48,578 nt of DNA, taken from assembly GCA_000482145.1 (NCBI GenBank), contig AUXH01000066.1:1-48578 (forward strand), given 5' to 3'. A program made the translations under genes and the position numbers. Below, piece after piece: positions 19,601 through 31,100 of the stretch (within the stretch, counting starts at the first letter, position 1; each line of letters begins with the position of its first letter). Below the pieces are notes generated by a model. It was not told the DNA's origin. It saw only the letters and a list, made by a program, of their open reading frames with translations, and searched no databases. This DNA is from Strigomonas culicis (taxonomy: Eukaryota > Euglenozoa > Kinetoplastea > Trypanosomatida > Trypanosomatidae).

Positions 19601-22600
19601 GTCATGCGCGTGTACAGCACGTGCGAAGAGTTGAGGTGACTGTTGCCATTCGATCGTTCCAGCCGCTGGGCGCCGCCCTCCCCCGCCTCGCCCGTCGCCG
19701 GTGCGGTGAGCGCGGCCGGCAGAACCAGAGATGGGATCGAGGGCGACCGGTCGTCCTGTTGTTGTTCTTGTTGCTGCTGCTGCTGCTGCTGCTGCCCCTG
19801 GCGCTTCACGGCGGCGCTGGGTGGTGACGGCTGTGCCGGCGGCAGCATCGCCGCCCCCGCCACCGGCGACAGCAGCTGGATCGCCTCGTACGTGTTCGTG
19901 TTTTGGAGCTGCAGTGGTGCTGCCGTGGCGGTCGCCTGTTTCTTCCTCTTCGCCGCCGTGGGGGTGTGCGGGCCGCCGGTGCGGTGGGAGGGGGTCAGCG
20001 TGCGGTCGCGGTACACTGGAAGCCGCGCGTGTGCGTCATTCCCGTCGCCGTCGTCTGCCGCATCCTTCTTGTGCTTCTTCGGCCGGCGCGCGCCACCGCG
20101 GCGATGGAGCCGCTCCCGCTGCTTCCGTCTCTTGCGGCGCTGCTGGCGCCGCCAGCGGCGCGAGAGCGCGCGGACGTGGTCACTCTGCGAGCGCTCCCCC
20201 GCTCGATGGCCCTCGCCATCGTCAACGTTGTTGTTGTGGTTGTGCGCAAGGCGGCGATGGGAGGCGTAGAAAAAGTCCGCCGTGCTGTCTGGGCCGTTTT
20301 CGTACAATAAGAAGACATTGTTCTTCGGCCTGCCGCGTCGCCGCCTTTTTTTCACCTCGTTGCGCCCCTTCCGCTTCCCCTTCCCGACCACACCCGCTCC
20401 CTTCTTTTTCTTCTTTTTTTTTCTATTGTTCTTCTTCTTGCTCTTGTTCTTGTTGTGGTGGTGGGATTTCCTCTTTTTGCGCTTCTTCTTTTTCGCGGCC
20501 GTCGCCGTCATGGGCGCCCCTCCGTTCGTAGGACTGCTGTTGTCATTATAAGCACTATTCATAGTAGCATTCGGATAGGAGGCGTTGAGAAGCATCACCT
20601 CGCGCGTGGCGCGGCGGCCGTGGTTGCGGTAGGGGTAGCCATCCGCACCCCCTCCTTCATCGCCACTGCTGTCCGCACTGGTATTAGAGGTGGAGGGTGA
20701 GTGGCCACGACCCGCACTCGCCCTGTCCTCCTGCACTTGTCGTTTATGATGACGGTGATGGCGATGGTGATGGTGGTGGTGCTGGCGGTGCTGGCGGCGG
20801 CTGCTGGACGGCGAGTACTGCCCATCCTGGAGCGAATTCACGCGCGTCTGTTGTGCACCATGGAGCAGCTCGACCTGCGCCTCGGCCTCCGGTGCTTGCG
20901 CTGCGCTCTCCTTCTTTCCCATCCGACGCTTCTTCTTGCGACGCCGCGTTGGTTTTTTCCGCCGCTGCGTTTTGTAGATGGTCACCACAGGATCGCCGGC
21001 CGCATCGCGGGTGTCCTTCGCCTGCGTTCCTGATAGCTTCCTTGTTTCCTCCTTTTCCTGTTCTTCCGACGCATCGACACTGCGGCTGCGTGGACCGCGT
21101 CGGCGGCCGCGGGGCTGCTGCTGCTTCGCTCGGTGGCTCCCGTGATGCCGGTGGTGGTGGTGACGGCGGTGGTGCGCCTTGTGCCTTTCTTCCTCCTCCT
21201 CTTTTTCGGATTTATGATGCTCGTTCTCTTCCTTCTCGTCGTCGCCTTCCTCCGCGTGCATATCCGCGTTCTTCTCCTCTTCATCGTCGTCTTCCGCGGC
21301 CGCCGTGTGCCAGCGCCCGTGATGCGCGGGCTGCGCCGTCGGTATGTGGTGATGCTGTGCGTTATAATAATAGCACTGAGATTTGCTCAGATGGTTGGCG
21401 ACCGCGCGTTCCCCCTCCTCGTCTTCCTCTGTTGCATCATCGTCATCGTCGTGTAAAGAGCTGTTTTTACTTCGAGACGGGTCATGCTCTGCGTCGTCCT
21501 CATCCTCGTGTTCCGACCCGCTGCTGTTCGGGTGGTTTGTCACATGGCGCGTCATGGCCTCCCACACCCGCTGGTTGCGCTTCCGCTCCGCGATGATCGA
21601 CCAGTCGCACGTTGTGTCCGTATAGTACTGATAGAGCGACCCTTCACTCCGCATATTCGCCCGCAGCGGCGGGGCCGCACTCGCACGAACGAGCGGAAGC
21701 GGCTGCTGCTGCTGCTTCGATGGAGGGCCAGGAGGATGCGGCGTCCGCGGGTCGTCCATCGCCGCATGGCTGTCAGTGTCCACTTCGCCATTTCCGCTCG
21801 CGTCAGGCAGAAGCCCATCCGGTGGCGGTGGAGGTGGGGAAGCACACCGCCGCGACGCTGGACCGGCCGCCGCCGGCGCGTGGCCCTGCTGCGGCCCCCG
21901 CTTCTTGGGCGGCTGCCTCCCATCGAGTGGCACGCCGGGGCTCGCCGCCGCGCCGCTCTTGGGGTAGAAATAATCCTCCTCCTGCGGATACGTCTCCGGC
22001 GCGAAGAACTCGCGCCGCAGCATCTCCTGCTGCAGCCGTATGGCGTGCAGCTCGTCGGCGACGGCAGCGTCGGTGAGAGAGCGCTGGTACGGCTCGAAGG
22101 GCGCATCGTTGAAGTAGAACGCATAGTCGTGCGTGCTGCCGCTCGGGGACGCACCTTGCACCTCACTCGGTGGTGGGGATGGCTGCTGCTGCTGCGGCTG
22201 CTGAGGGGCGGTGAGGGAGGGGGAGGGGCTGTGGAGGCCCTGAAACCCCTGCTTACCGGCCCATAAGCCGAGGCACAGGCGGCGCCAGACAAAGCCATCG
22301 CAGGCGTTGATCTTCGTGAAGGCCAGCCGACTGACCTCCAACAAGCGGTTACACTCGTTCTCCGTGAGAAAGGTCAGAATCTGCAGGAATAGCTCGTGCG
22401 GCAGTTGTGGGTGCAGCAGCACGAAACGGCGGCGATGCGGCCGCCCACCACCAGCGCCCCGGCGCGTCGGGCGGAGAAAAGGGATGATGCCCTGCTGCTG
22501 CCGCTGCTTCTCCTCCGCCCGGCGGCGGCGCGCGTGGGCGACGGCCTCCCGCTGTCGCTGCCATAGCTGCTTGTACGCCGTGAAGTCCGTCAGCGCGGCC

Positions 22601-23123
22601 GCACAGTGCTGCTTGTCAAGCGCGAAGGGCGACAGCGGCCGCACCCCCGTCGCGCGGCCCCCGGCGCCGCGCCGCGCACCCTTCTTCCTGCGCACATTAG
22701 TGTCACTGCTGCTGCTGCTGCTGCTGGTGGTGGTGGTGGTATCCTCGCCGCTGGCACCCCGCACGCGCCGCCGCCGCGGGGATGACGACGCGGTCGATGT
22801 TGTGCTGGACGCTGCGGAAGAAGAGGAGGAGGTGGTGGTGGTGGTACGCGAAGAGGATGACGCGCGGCGTGTCATGTTGGGTCTACGCCCTGACAGGTGC
22901 GATGGGCGACCCCTCTCCTCCCCCTCTTCTTCCTCCGCGCTGCCGCTACCAGTGGTGCCGGGCGTTGTGGACTCCGTCCCGCTGCTGTAAGAACTGCTCG
23001 TGCTGCTGCTGCTGCTCGTGCTGCTGTCACCCCTCACCGCCCGGCGATGACCTTTGCGTATCCGCGCGTGGTCGACGGTGGATGCTTCCTCGTCGGATGT
23101 AAAGGGTGTGGCTGTGCGGCTGC

Positions 23124-23159
<36 letters not shown>

Positions 23160-23538
23160 TCGTTGTTGTCGTCGTCACGGCGGAAGATGTTCGGTAAGGC
23201 GAAGAGAGCGTAGAGGGCACCGAGGAAGCGGAGGTTGTGCTGCTGCTGCTGGTGGTGGTGACAGTGGTCGTCGTGGTAGCGCTCTCAGTCGCATAGCTCA
23301 TTTTATGCTTCTTGGACATGCTGGTATGACTAGCATAGACGCCAGTGGCAGCTGTGGCATGATTCTTATTACTACTATGATTCTTATGCTGTTTGTTTTT
23401 CGCATCCAATGGTTTTTTGGCGCTTGGTGCGGCGGTTGAACCGTTTCGTTCTCCACTTCCTCTCGACGGAAGACGCCTGTGCGCCACTGCTACTTCCTGA
23501 TCATACCGCTGCTGGGCATAGTAGGAGCTGGTGCTCAT
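16672..23538 (-). CDS. Giant F-box protein with homopolymer-rich linkers, 2288 aa
   Basis: An F-box lies at about 377-425: QLPHELFLQILTFL, then NRLLEVSRLAF, then FVWRRLCLGLW, matching the LP.E...I...L / VS / W..LC...W pattern that binds SKP1 in SCF ubiquitin ligases. A second ordered block near the C-terminus (about 1910-1965) reads ISWKFAFFMSLRESKRHLLHF followed by VRGVWAITFRGNGETRLATFQF. Together with a Trp/Leu-rich end, it is probably the substrate-side domain. Everything between is low complexity: Ser/Thr runs at the N-terminus, acidic stretches, Lys/Arg clusters, poly-Q, poly-N, and at least four His-rich clusters. The frame is open for 6.8 kb despite this, so it is truly coding. The start is ATG at 23538 and the stop is TAG. 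The substrate is unknown. Confidence 0.85.
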
Positions 23539-24228
23539 AGATAAACTAATTATTATTATTTTATTAAAAAAAAATGTGATTTAAAAAAAAACGTAGATCA
23601 GATGTTTTCGAACTTAAGTCCTTCTTTTTGAGATTCATAATAAAAAAAGAAAACGCAAACAAAATACAAGAAAGGCAAAAAAAAAAACCAATGACTAAAA
23701 TCTACAGTATGTATGTATCTCTATGTATAATTACTTAATAAAGAAACCTGTGTTCTCTTGTTCTTATATATTCTTCTTAAAACAGTTATGATTATCACTA
23801 TCAACTGCTTTAAAGGAACAAATTTTTAAAAGAAGAAACGGAGATAAAACAAGCAAATCATGTTTAGCCAACTAGAATATGCACACATGAGAACATACAT
23901 AATGCAACGTGTAACTGCCACATCAAAAAAAAAACATCTTTTTTTCTTTGGTTGTGAGTTGTCATAGAGTAAAAACGACACAAAACTGACATCCCGTTAT
24001 TCGATCACGATTATATGATGGCACGCTACAACGGTAGTGGAGCAAAAGCAAAAAGAAAAACGCAATAATAATAATAATAAAACACGGAAAAAGGAAAAAA
24101 GAGAGTTCCTTTTCACGTTGTCTTTTTTACTCTTCATACTTTTTTTTTTAAATTCTGTTTCTCTTTTCTGCTTTCGCTTATCCGTTTTCTTTTTCTGTTT
24201 GTTGTTGCTGTTGTTGTTGTGGTCGAGA
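23539..24228. other. Intergenic spacer
   Basis: About 0.7 kb of AT-rich sequence with several A and T homopolymers. I see no strong GA tract close to the F-box start and no other feature. Confidence 0.55.
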
Positions 24229-24978
24229 TTACAGAATCCCCTTCATCGTCATCGCATTTTCATAATCGTCCACGATATGATCGACCTTGCTGACCGCCTT
24301 CTTCTTGCGCCGCTGGCCGGCGCCGGCCGCCTCATCGTCGTCCTCACTACTCTCCATTGCGGCGAGCATCGCATCCTCGTTCAGACCCTCCGCGCGCGCC
24401 TTCTCAAGCCGCTCCTGCCGCCGCGCCTCGCGGCGCTGCTGCCGCGCGGCGCGCTGCCGCAGCGTCTCCTCCACCTCGAGCGCGCGGCGCCGTTCCTCCT
24501 GATCGCGGGCGAGCTGCGCTTGCAGAAACGCCTCGCGCTCCTCGGGGCTGAGGTGCTGCAGCCGCTCATTGTACTGCCGCAGCTCCTCCTCCACCTTGCG
24601 CTTCGCCTCCTCCGCCTTGCGGTTGATCTCGTGCTTCAGGATTTCGCGGCGCTCTGCGATGTGCTGCTCCGTCAGCGCCGGCAGCGCCGCCTGCCACGCG
24701 TCCTCCTCTGCAGTCACGACGGCCACGCGCGCGGCGGATTCTTCCTTCTCCAGCGCCTCCACCGCGTCCCGCAGTGACTTCTGCTGCTGCTTCTTCTTCT
24801 TCTCCATCTTGTCGTGTTCCTCCGCCGCGAGGCGCTCACGCTGTTTGTCGTCGGAAGACTTGTTGCGCTCCGCGAGAATGCGTTGGATGTCATCGTCGGC
24901 CATGCCCATGCGCCGCATGTCATCCTCGGACAGAGGCGCCGGCCCGCCACCCTTCTTGTTGTTCTTCTTTGGCGGCAT
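24229..24978 (-). CDS. Coiled-coil protein, 249 aa
   Basis: Not recognised. A Lys-rich start (MPPKKNNKKGGG) precedes a short predicted helix with MADDDIQRILAERNKSSDDKQRERL. From about 45 to 205 the protein is almost entirely charged helix (E/K/R/A/Q repeats such as EEHDKMEKKKKQQQK and ARRQERLEKARAE), most likely a long coiled coil. It closes with an acidic ESSEDDDE patch, a basic RRKKKA patch, and DHIVDDYENAMTMKGIL. Composition suggests a scaffold, a cytoskeletal component, or a nucleolar or ribosome-biogenesis factor, but nothing decides. The start is ATG at 24978 and the stop is TAA. An (AAT)n repeat sits in its 5' UTR. Confidence 0.85.
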   Translation of the reverse strand: MPPKKNNKKGGGPAPLSEDDMRRMGMADDDIQRILAERNKSSDDKQRERLAAEEHDKMEKKKKQQQKSLRDAVEALEKEESAARVAVVTAEEDAWQAALPALTEQHIAERREILKHEINRKAEEAKRKVEEELRQYNERLQHLSPEEREAFLQAQLARDQEERRRALEVEETLRQRAARQQRREARRQERLEKARAEGLNEDAMLAAMESSEDDDEAAGAGQRRKKKAVSKVDHIVDDYENAMTMKGIL

Positions 24979-24998
24979 CGATGGATAAATTTATTAGA

Positions 24999-25029
<31 letters not shown>

Positions 25030-25429
25030 AAAGAAAAAAAAACAAGATGGCTTAGGGAAGCTCAAAAGGAGAGGTACTTCTGAATAGCATGTTGGAAGGA
25101 AGAGAGAGAGAGAGAAACCCATTCACTCGTGTAAGGAATTAAACAACAATAACAAAAAAAAAACACGTTTTGCTATCCATCATCACGTCAAAACACGTAT
25201 AGAGGATAGACGTATATTTTCAGTTTTTTTTTTAAAGCACGTTCCTTTAAAGCGCACATGGAGAGCTACACTTTAATTAAAAAAAAAAGAATCACACACG
25301 TACGCAAAAAAAAAAAATTATAAAAAATACCTGTATAGATTTTAGTTCTGTAACCAGAAGGGAGTTTTTCATTTTCATTTTTTTTTTGTATATACTTTCC
25401 CCCCTTCAACCTTCTTACGGCTGCTGCTG
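24979..25429. other. Intergenic spacer
   Basis: Contains an (AAT)n microsatellite next to the downstream start codon and a GA-rich tract at about 25098-25117, the likely polypyrimidine tract for the coiled-coil gene. The remainder is AT-rich. Confidence 0.6.
25003..25029. repeat. (AAT)n microsatellite in a 5' UTR
   Basis: About nine AAT/TAA units, starting about 25 bases upstream of the coiled-coil protein's ATG, so probably inside its 5' UTR. Confidence 0.85.
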
Positions 25430-25885
25430 CTACTGCGGTTGCGTGGGTTGGGCAGCAAAATTCTCCCTCTTCTTTTCGAAAGCGTCTGCGCTCCGCTGAT
25501 GCTCCTCAAGCGTGTTGGACATGCACTGTTCGTACAGCACCACCAGTGGATAGCAGCGGCAGAGGTCCAGCTCCAGCTGGTGAGTCTGGCGCCGGCGCCG
25601 ACTCGAGCTGCTACTGCTGCCGCTGCCCATCGACTCCGACGACGCCGCCTCTTGGCCCTGGTCACGGTTGTGATAGACAGACTCGTAACAGGAGAGAACG
25701 CTAAGGCGGTGGCTCTCACACCCTTTCTGAGACAGCTTGAAGGGTGAGGTCAGAGTCATATACATCTTTTCAATATAGGTTTGGTTCGCATTTTCTACTT
25801 TCTTGAATTCGTTGATGTCCGCCACTAGGTACTGCTGACTGGTGTAATCCGAAGTATCGGTATTTTGGTCTGGTTTCATCCTCAT
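25430..25885 (-). CDS. Twin-CX9C (CHCH-type) protein, 151 aa
   Basis: Two CX9C motifs are visible: Cys56-X9-Cys66 (CESHRLSVLSC) and Cys111-X9-Cys121 (CYPLVVLYEQC), each in a predicted helix. An extra Cys109 is also present. Twin-CX9C proteins are oxidised and trapped in the mitochondrial intermembrane space by the Erv1 relay and serve as respiratory-complex subunits, assembly factors or MICOS components. The spacer between the two motifs (44 residues, with a Ser run and RRRR) is much longer than the usual short turn. There is no N-terminal presequence, as expected for this import route. The start is ATG at 25885; a second ATG two codons in is equally possible. The stop is TAG. Confidence 0.75.
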   Translation of the reverse strand: MRMKPDQNTDTSDYTSQQYLVADINEFKKVENANQTYIEKMYMTLTSPFKLSQKGCESHRLSVLSCYESVYHNRDQGQEAASSESMGSGSSSSSSRRRRQTHQLELDLCRCYPLVVLYEQCMSNTLEEHQRSADAFEKKRENFAAQPTQPQ

Positions 25886-26208
25886 TTTTGTTTTTGGTTG
25901 ACAGTGTAAAAACGAGGGAGAAAATGTCTAAAAAAGAGTGTTTTCTTTAATAGTTGGAAAGCAATACTCTATGACACAGAGAAAGAAGTGGATGCAGAAA
26001 AGGAAATAAAAATAAGACGGGTGTCATGTCATCGTGCATATTCACGAGAGAAACGAAAAGTGTTCACCTACATCTGTCTTTTTTTTCTTAAATTGTATAT
26101 AATAATAATAATAATTTAGTATTATTGCTTCTGTAAACAGTGCCCATCCGCTTCATCACCGGACATATTTGCTCTTTCACTCTCTCTCCCCTCCCTCTTT
26201 TTGCTCTT
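25886..26208. other. Intergenic spacer
   Basis: AT-rich, with a short (AAT)n run at about 26099-26115 in the presumed 3' UTR of the gene upstream in transcription. Nothing else was seen. Confidence 0.55.
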
Positions 26209-27917
26209 TTACTTTGCAAATCGTGTTGGTCCGCGGGCGCGCCGCCGCTGGCCGCGCAGGGCGTCGCGCGCCTGCCGCTGCCGCGGTTGCGCGGTAGGCA
26301 GATTAAAGTCCGCCTGCGGCGGGACCGCGTTGAACGTCTTGTCGTAAAAGAAGGGCATGTCAGAGGCGGCGAAGAGACCCTTGGCCGGGGCACCGCGCCG
26401 CGCCGCCCTCTTTTGCGCGGGCCGCGCGCGGCCGCGCGGCTCGTACGGCTCCACCGCCTGCGCCTGCGCCAGCTCCTTCTGGAACGCCGCGTCCAAAAAG
26501 GTGTAGCGCTTGATCTTCTCCAAATGCGCGAAGCTCTCGCTGATGCGCGCGTCCTTCGCCGCGAGGGTCTGCAGAATGAGGTTCGACGGCGTGAGGGCCT
26601 GCCGCAGCAGGTGCTGCTTGACCGGCTGACACGGCGTCGCATCGGTCGACGCGCCGCCGACCGGCAGCGCCACCAGCGATTCCTCGTAGGCCTCTAGGCA
26701 CCGCAGCTCGCGCTCCGTGATGTCCGCGATGCGGTTCGACTTGTACTTCTGCAGCACGCTCGCCACCTCCAGCGGTGGCTGCTCGTGGCTGAGCGACGTT
26801 TTGGAGATGGTGTCCGTGATCTCCGCTAAGTAGTGGACGTCGCAGAGGCGCTGGATGCGCTCTGTGAGGACCTCGGCGATGGATGCGGTGTCGTCGTCGT
26901 CGTGGTTGCCTTCTTCAGGCTCGGCGAGTAGCCCCGCGACGTCCGCCGGCGTGATGAGTTGCGCGCGGCACAGCCGCCGCAGCTCCTCATCCGTTTTGCG
27001 TTGGAGCACCGCCACCCACGCCGCCTCGTCCTGCGCGCCGTGGCGGCTCTCGTTTTTTTTTTTTCGCCATCCAGCTCGCGCTTCAGCGCCTCCGCTAGCG
27101 CGAAGACGGAGGAACCGGTGGTCGAGGAAAGAGCCGCTTGCTGCCTCTTATGGGTGTGATGAGCATTGTTTTCCGTGTTTTCCAACACGTCCAAATCGTC
27201 GATGCGCCAGTCCATGTGGGGGAAGAGAATTTTCAGATAACGCAGCACATGCACTTTGCTATTGGAAGGGGACGTGCCAAAGAGAGTGGTGTGGCGGTGT
27301 TTGTTCTTGAGGAGCTCATCCAAGTTGGCAAACAGCTTCCGCTTGAGGTACAGCTGTGAGGCTGCGGCGCCGTCCTGCACCTCATCCCCCTTGTAGTAAA
27401 TCGCCGAGGGCTTGTACTGCGCCTCGAGCTCCTGCTTCAAGTATCGGGTCTGAGCTTCATAGGCATCCTCCGTACTCCTATGGCTGTGAGGAGGATTATC
27501 GGCGTCCGGCATCGACCGTGCCATGCGCGACGCGGCTTCTCCTTCCGCCGTCTGCTGCTGCTGGCCTTGTTGCGCGAGGGAGCGGAAACGCTGTTGCTCC
27601 CTCATAAAGGCAATCTCTTCGCGGATGCGGTCGAGGCTTGTGGTCGCCGGCGCCGCCGCCAGCGTGCCGCTCTTGATGCCGTGGATCGACGACGCAGCGC
27701 TGCTGCTCGCCTGCGTTGACGCTTCCGGTTGCACTGGTTCGTCATACACAGCAGCAGCAGCAGCAGCACTTGACATCTGCAGACCTCGTTTGCGGGCAAA
27801 ACGCTTCTGAGTGATGAGTGGATGATAGGAGGGACGGCCAACGGTATCTGCCGGCAACGTGGGCGACGCGGCTACGAGTAAGGAAGCTAGAGAAGATCGG
27901 AGGTTCCTACTGAGCAT
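26209..27917 (-). CDS. Probable mitochondrial protein, frame disrupted at a 12-A run (about 569 aa if continuous)
   Basis: Not recognised as a family. The N-terminus (MLSRNLRSSLASLLVAASP) is a typical mitochondrial presequence, followed by Ala/Ser/Gln linkers. An ordered block runs through YLKQELEAQYKPSAIYYKGDEV, a KRKLFANLDELLKNKHRHTTLFG segment and VHVLRYLKILFPHMDWRIDDLDVLE. The frame changes at the homopolymer 27053-27064. The upstream part is open to 26826; the downstream part, starting at about 27050 in the shifted frame, continues with LQRKTDEELRRLCRAQLITPADVAGLL and ends in an Arg-rich tail with FFYDKTFNAVPP, stopping at 26209 (TAA). One extra A, or a -1 slip on the A run, joins both. 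Both halves have normal high-GC codons, so I treat them as one gene. A mitochondrial ribosomal or assembly role is possible but unproved. Confidence 0.75.
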
Positions 27918-28065
27918 CTTTTAGTATGATGTATGTGTTGATTGCTAAAAAAGAAAAACAGAGTAAGAGAAAAAAAAATAGTACGTAAACAGCCTTGCAT
28001 ACGCATCCATTCATCACCAACAGAGTACTCTCACATACTAACACAAAATAAAATGACTATTAATC

Positions 28066-28098
<33 letters not shown>

Positions 28099-28129
28099 AC
28101 TATACACAAGAAGAAGAGATGCTGCATTA
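27918..28129. other. Short spacer with (AAT)n repeat
   Basis: The (AAT)n array at 28066-28093 (about nine units) lies in the presumed 3' UTR of the 1257-residue gene. No coding signal was seen. Confidence 0.7.
28066..28093. repeat. (AAT)n microsatellite
   Basis: About nine uninterrupted AAT units in the spacer 27918-28129. Confidence 0.85.
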
Positions 28130-31100
28130 TCAGACACTTTCCCACTCTTCCTTTTCCGCGACGATCTCACAGAGACTGCTCATTACCAAGGCAGCGATGG
28201 AGGCGCAGTTTTGATAGTAATTGAACACATTCTGATGATAGTCTGTTTTGGGCTTCGGCACGGGACGAGGGCTCTCCATCGTCTCGTTTCTAGAAGTGGC
28301 ATCCTTCCCCTGCGGCGCGGCGACCTCAATCTTGTACTGTCGCCGCTCATGTTCGAGTAGCTGCATGAGGTACTTAAAGCTCTCCATCCACTTCTCGGAA
28401 AACGAAAAGGATTGATGCCGGTAGGTGCTCCGCGCGACAACAAAGACTTCTTCATCGTCGTCTTCCTCCGCGCCGTCCTCCTCGCGGCGGTGGGCTCCCT
28501 GCTGCTGCTGCTGCTGCTGCTGCTGTTTCTGCAAAGGGCTACCCTGCTGGTTCTCCGCGGTGACCATAATAAACGGGTCGGCGCCGCACCAGCAGCGCAT
28601 CAGCTCGCCAATCACCATCCAAACCAGCTTTCGCACTTGCACAAGGGGGTGCTGCCGCAGCATGTACACAAAGACCGCGATGTAGTGCTCACACAGATCA
28701 TTTTTAAAGTGTTTGCCGTTCCGAATCACCTGGAACAACACGAGATAGGTTTTGAGAATCTCGCTGGGTGTGTAGGGGTCGTCGAGCTGGAAGAACTTGA
28801 AGTGCTCCTTTTCCATTTTTTCGATGAAAACGGAGAAGAAGAAGGCGGCCACGTTTGCGTCGTGCAGAAAGAGGTTCACTCCCTTCTTCGCATCCAGACG
28901 GCGTGCCGTCGATTCGGAAGGACAGACGCGTTCCGTAGACGCCTTGCCCCACCGGCGAGTGTGAATGGAGCCCTCGGACACAATAATACTCCGCTGCGTC
29001 GTCTGCTCCTGCGCTCGGTCGAACAGCCGTCCGGCGGCGGCGACAGGCGATGCGGACGACAGGACGTGGGAGGCGATGGGCGGATAGATGCGCTTGGCCG
29101 CCTCCCTGCCAGCAGGCACCGCAGGGCCGCGCGGCGCCGCTTCTGCCGGCGGGACGGTGACCGCGGACAAAAACAAAACGGCCTTGCGCACCGACCGAAT
29201 CACCGCGGTCCGCTGGAAGATACCAAATCGGCTGTTGTACACGAACTGATGGATGTGATAGAGCGCGAGCTTCGGCATGAGCACAATCAGGTACACAAAG
29301 CAGCGCCGCTTGAAACGCTCCAACTCGCGCGTCTCGGCGGGCGGCGCCACAATCGCGGCGGTGAGAAGCGCGCTCAGCAGCGCACCCAGCAGCGGCGCCA
29401 GCGCGGCCGCCAGACGCTCAATCGCGCTCCACACGCCGGCCGTGCGCGCGTCGTCGTGGGAGGCGGCCTCCAGCGGCTCGATATAATCCTTCACCAGCAC
29501 GGCGTGTAGCATCAACAGGCCGCGCCGGAGGTCGGCCTGGATCTCGTGGAGCTGCGCGTTCTGCTTCCGCTGCGTGCCGACAAGGAGGTGAAACGCGCGC
29601 TGCAGCGAGTCATGTATGCTCGTCTGCTGCATCTGAGCCGCCGCGGGGGTGAGCCCGAAGGACGGCAGCGCGTCGGTGGCCAATGCTGGGGGCGGTGCTG
29701 CGGCTGCGGTGACCCGCTCTTCGCGCTGTTTGGCGTGCAGCGCCGTGTGGTACGCGGCGACGGGCAGGGCCTCGGAGGCCGGCGCCGCGCGGACAAAGAA
29801 GAAGAAGGACTCGTCCGGGTTGACAGGGAAGCCGCCACCGCTCGTCAGATCATGCTGCTGCTGATGAGCCACCTGTCGTTGAAGGGAGAGCGGTTTCACC
29901 TCCCGTCGCGCGCCGCGCGTCGACGTGTCCGTGGCCTTCTGGCTCTGCCCCATCGTCTGCTTGTACTGTTCCCAGTGATGGACGCTGAAGTAGGACGGCG
30001 CGCGCGGCCCGACCGCCGCGATGGAATCCGCGTCGTTTTCGCCCTCCTCCGCGGCGAGCCACCGCTCCAGCAGGCGGAGAAAGGGCGTGCCTTCCTTGAG
30101 AAAGCTCTCGATGATTTCGCTGTGCTGGTTCGTCGCGGAGTCGCCGACGAAGAGCAGCGAGAAGGCGGCGGCGACGCTCATGGCGTCCTCCTTGCGCACC
30201 GCGCTGTCGTTCTTATCCGTTGTGCTCAGCCGGATGGAAATGCCGTTCAGCAAGAAGGGGAGGAGCGACGGGTTGGCCTGGAAAAAAGAGAGATGCGTCG
30301 CGGCAGCCGTCTTGTCCGCACGCGCGGTGGGAGAGTTGTGGTAGTAGTTGGCGTAGAACAAAAGGTACAGCATCGCGTGCTTGAGGGCTTCGTTCTGATG
30401 CGCGTTGCCACGCGCGAAGGAGACGTCGGACCCCCACCGCTCAAAGACGTAAAAAAACACCTTTAACTCCAAGTTATTCAGTTTATTATTACTGTTATTA
30501 TTATTGTCTTCCTCTTTTGGCCGCGGCGCACCGAAGAAAACGCGGAGGAACGTTTTAAACACATACCGGATGACAGGTCGGGTGAGCCGCGCTTCAGGCA
30601 GGAAGGGAACCGTGCAGAAAAGAGAAATGAACATTTCCTTTTCGAACAGCAACAACTTGCTATCCGCATCATCACCATCTTTATGAGTAGTGGTATTCGT
30701 TTGTGCGGAGGCAAACGCGTGGAGCAGGGGTTCTAGTGTGGAGAGACAGTAGTCATTCAACACATGTATATTGCGTTTCTGATGAACATCCGAGGACGCA
30801 GATGCCGAAGAAGCCGAGGCGAATTGCGATAGAAGAAAGAGGAGCCACTCATTCCATACTTTTTTATTCGCCTTCTTGTTCTCTTCCCCCTTTTCCTCCT
30901 CCTCTTTATTAGAAATAGTCGCATTATTTTCCAAAAAACGCGTCTGCTCTTGGGCAGCCAGCATCTGCGTCTTTCGTTTCAGCGACGTGACAAAACGGCC
31001 ACCTTTCTGCTGCTGCGGCGCCGAAACCATAAACACATACTCATACACACACTGTGTTACAAAGCGCAGGATGAACAGCATACAAGGATGATACTGATTA

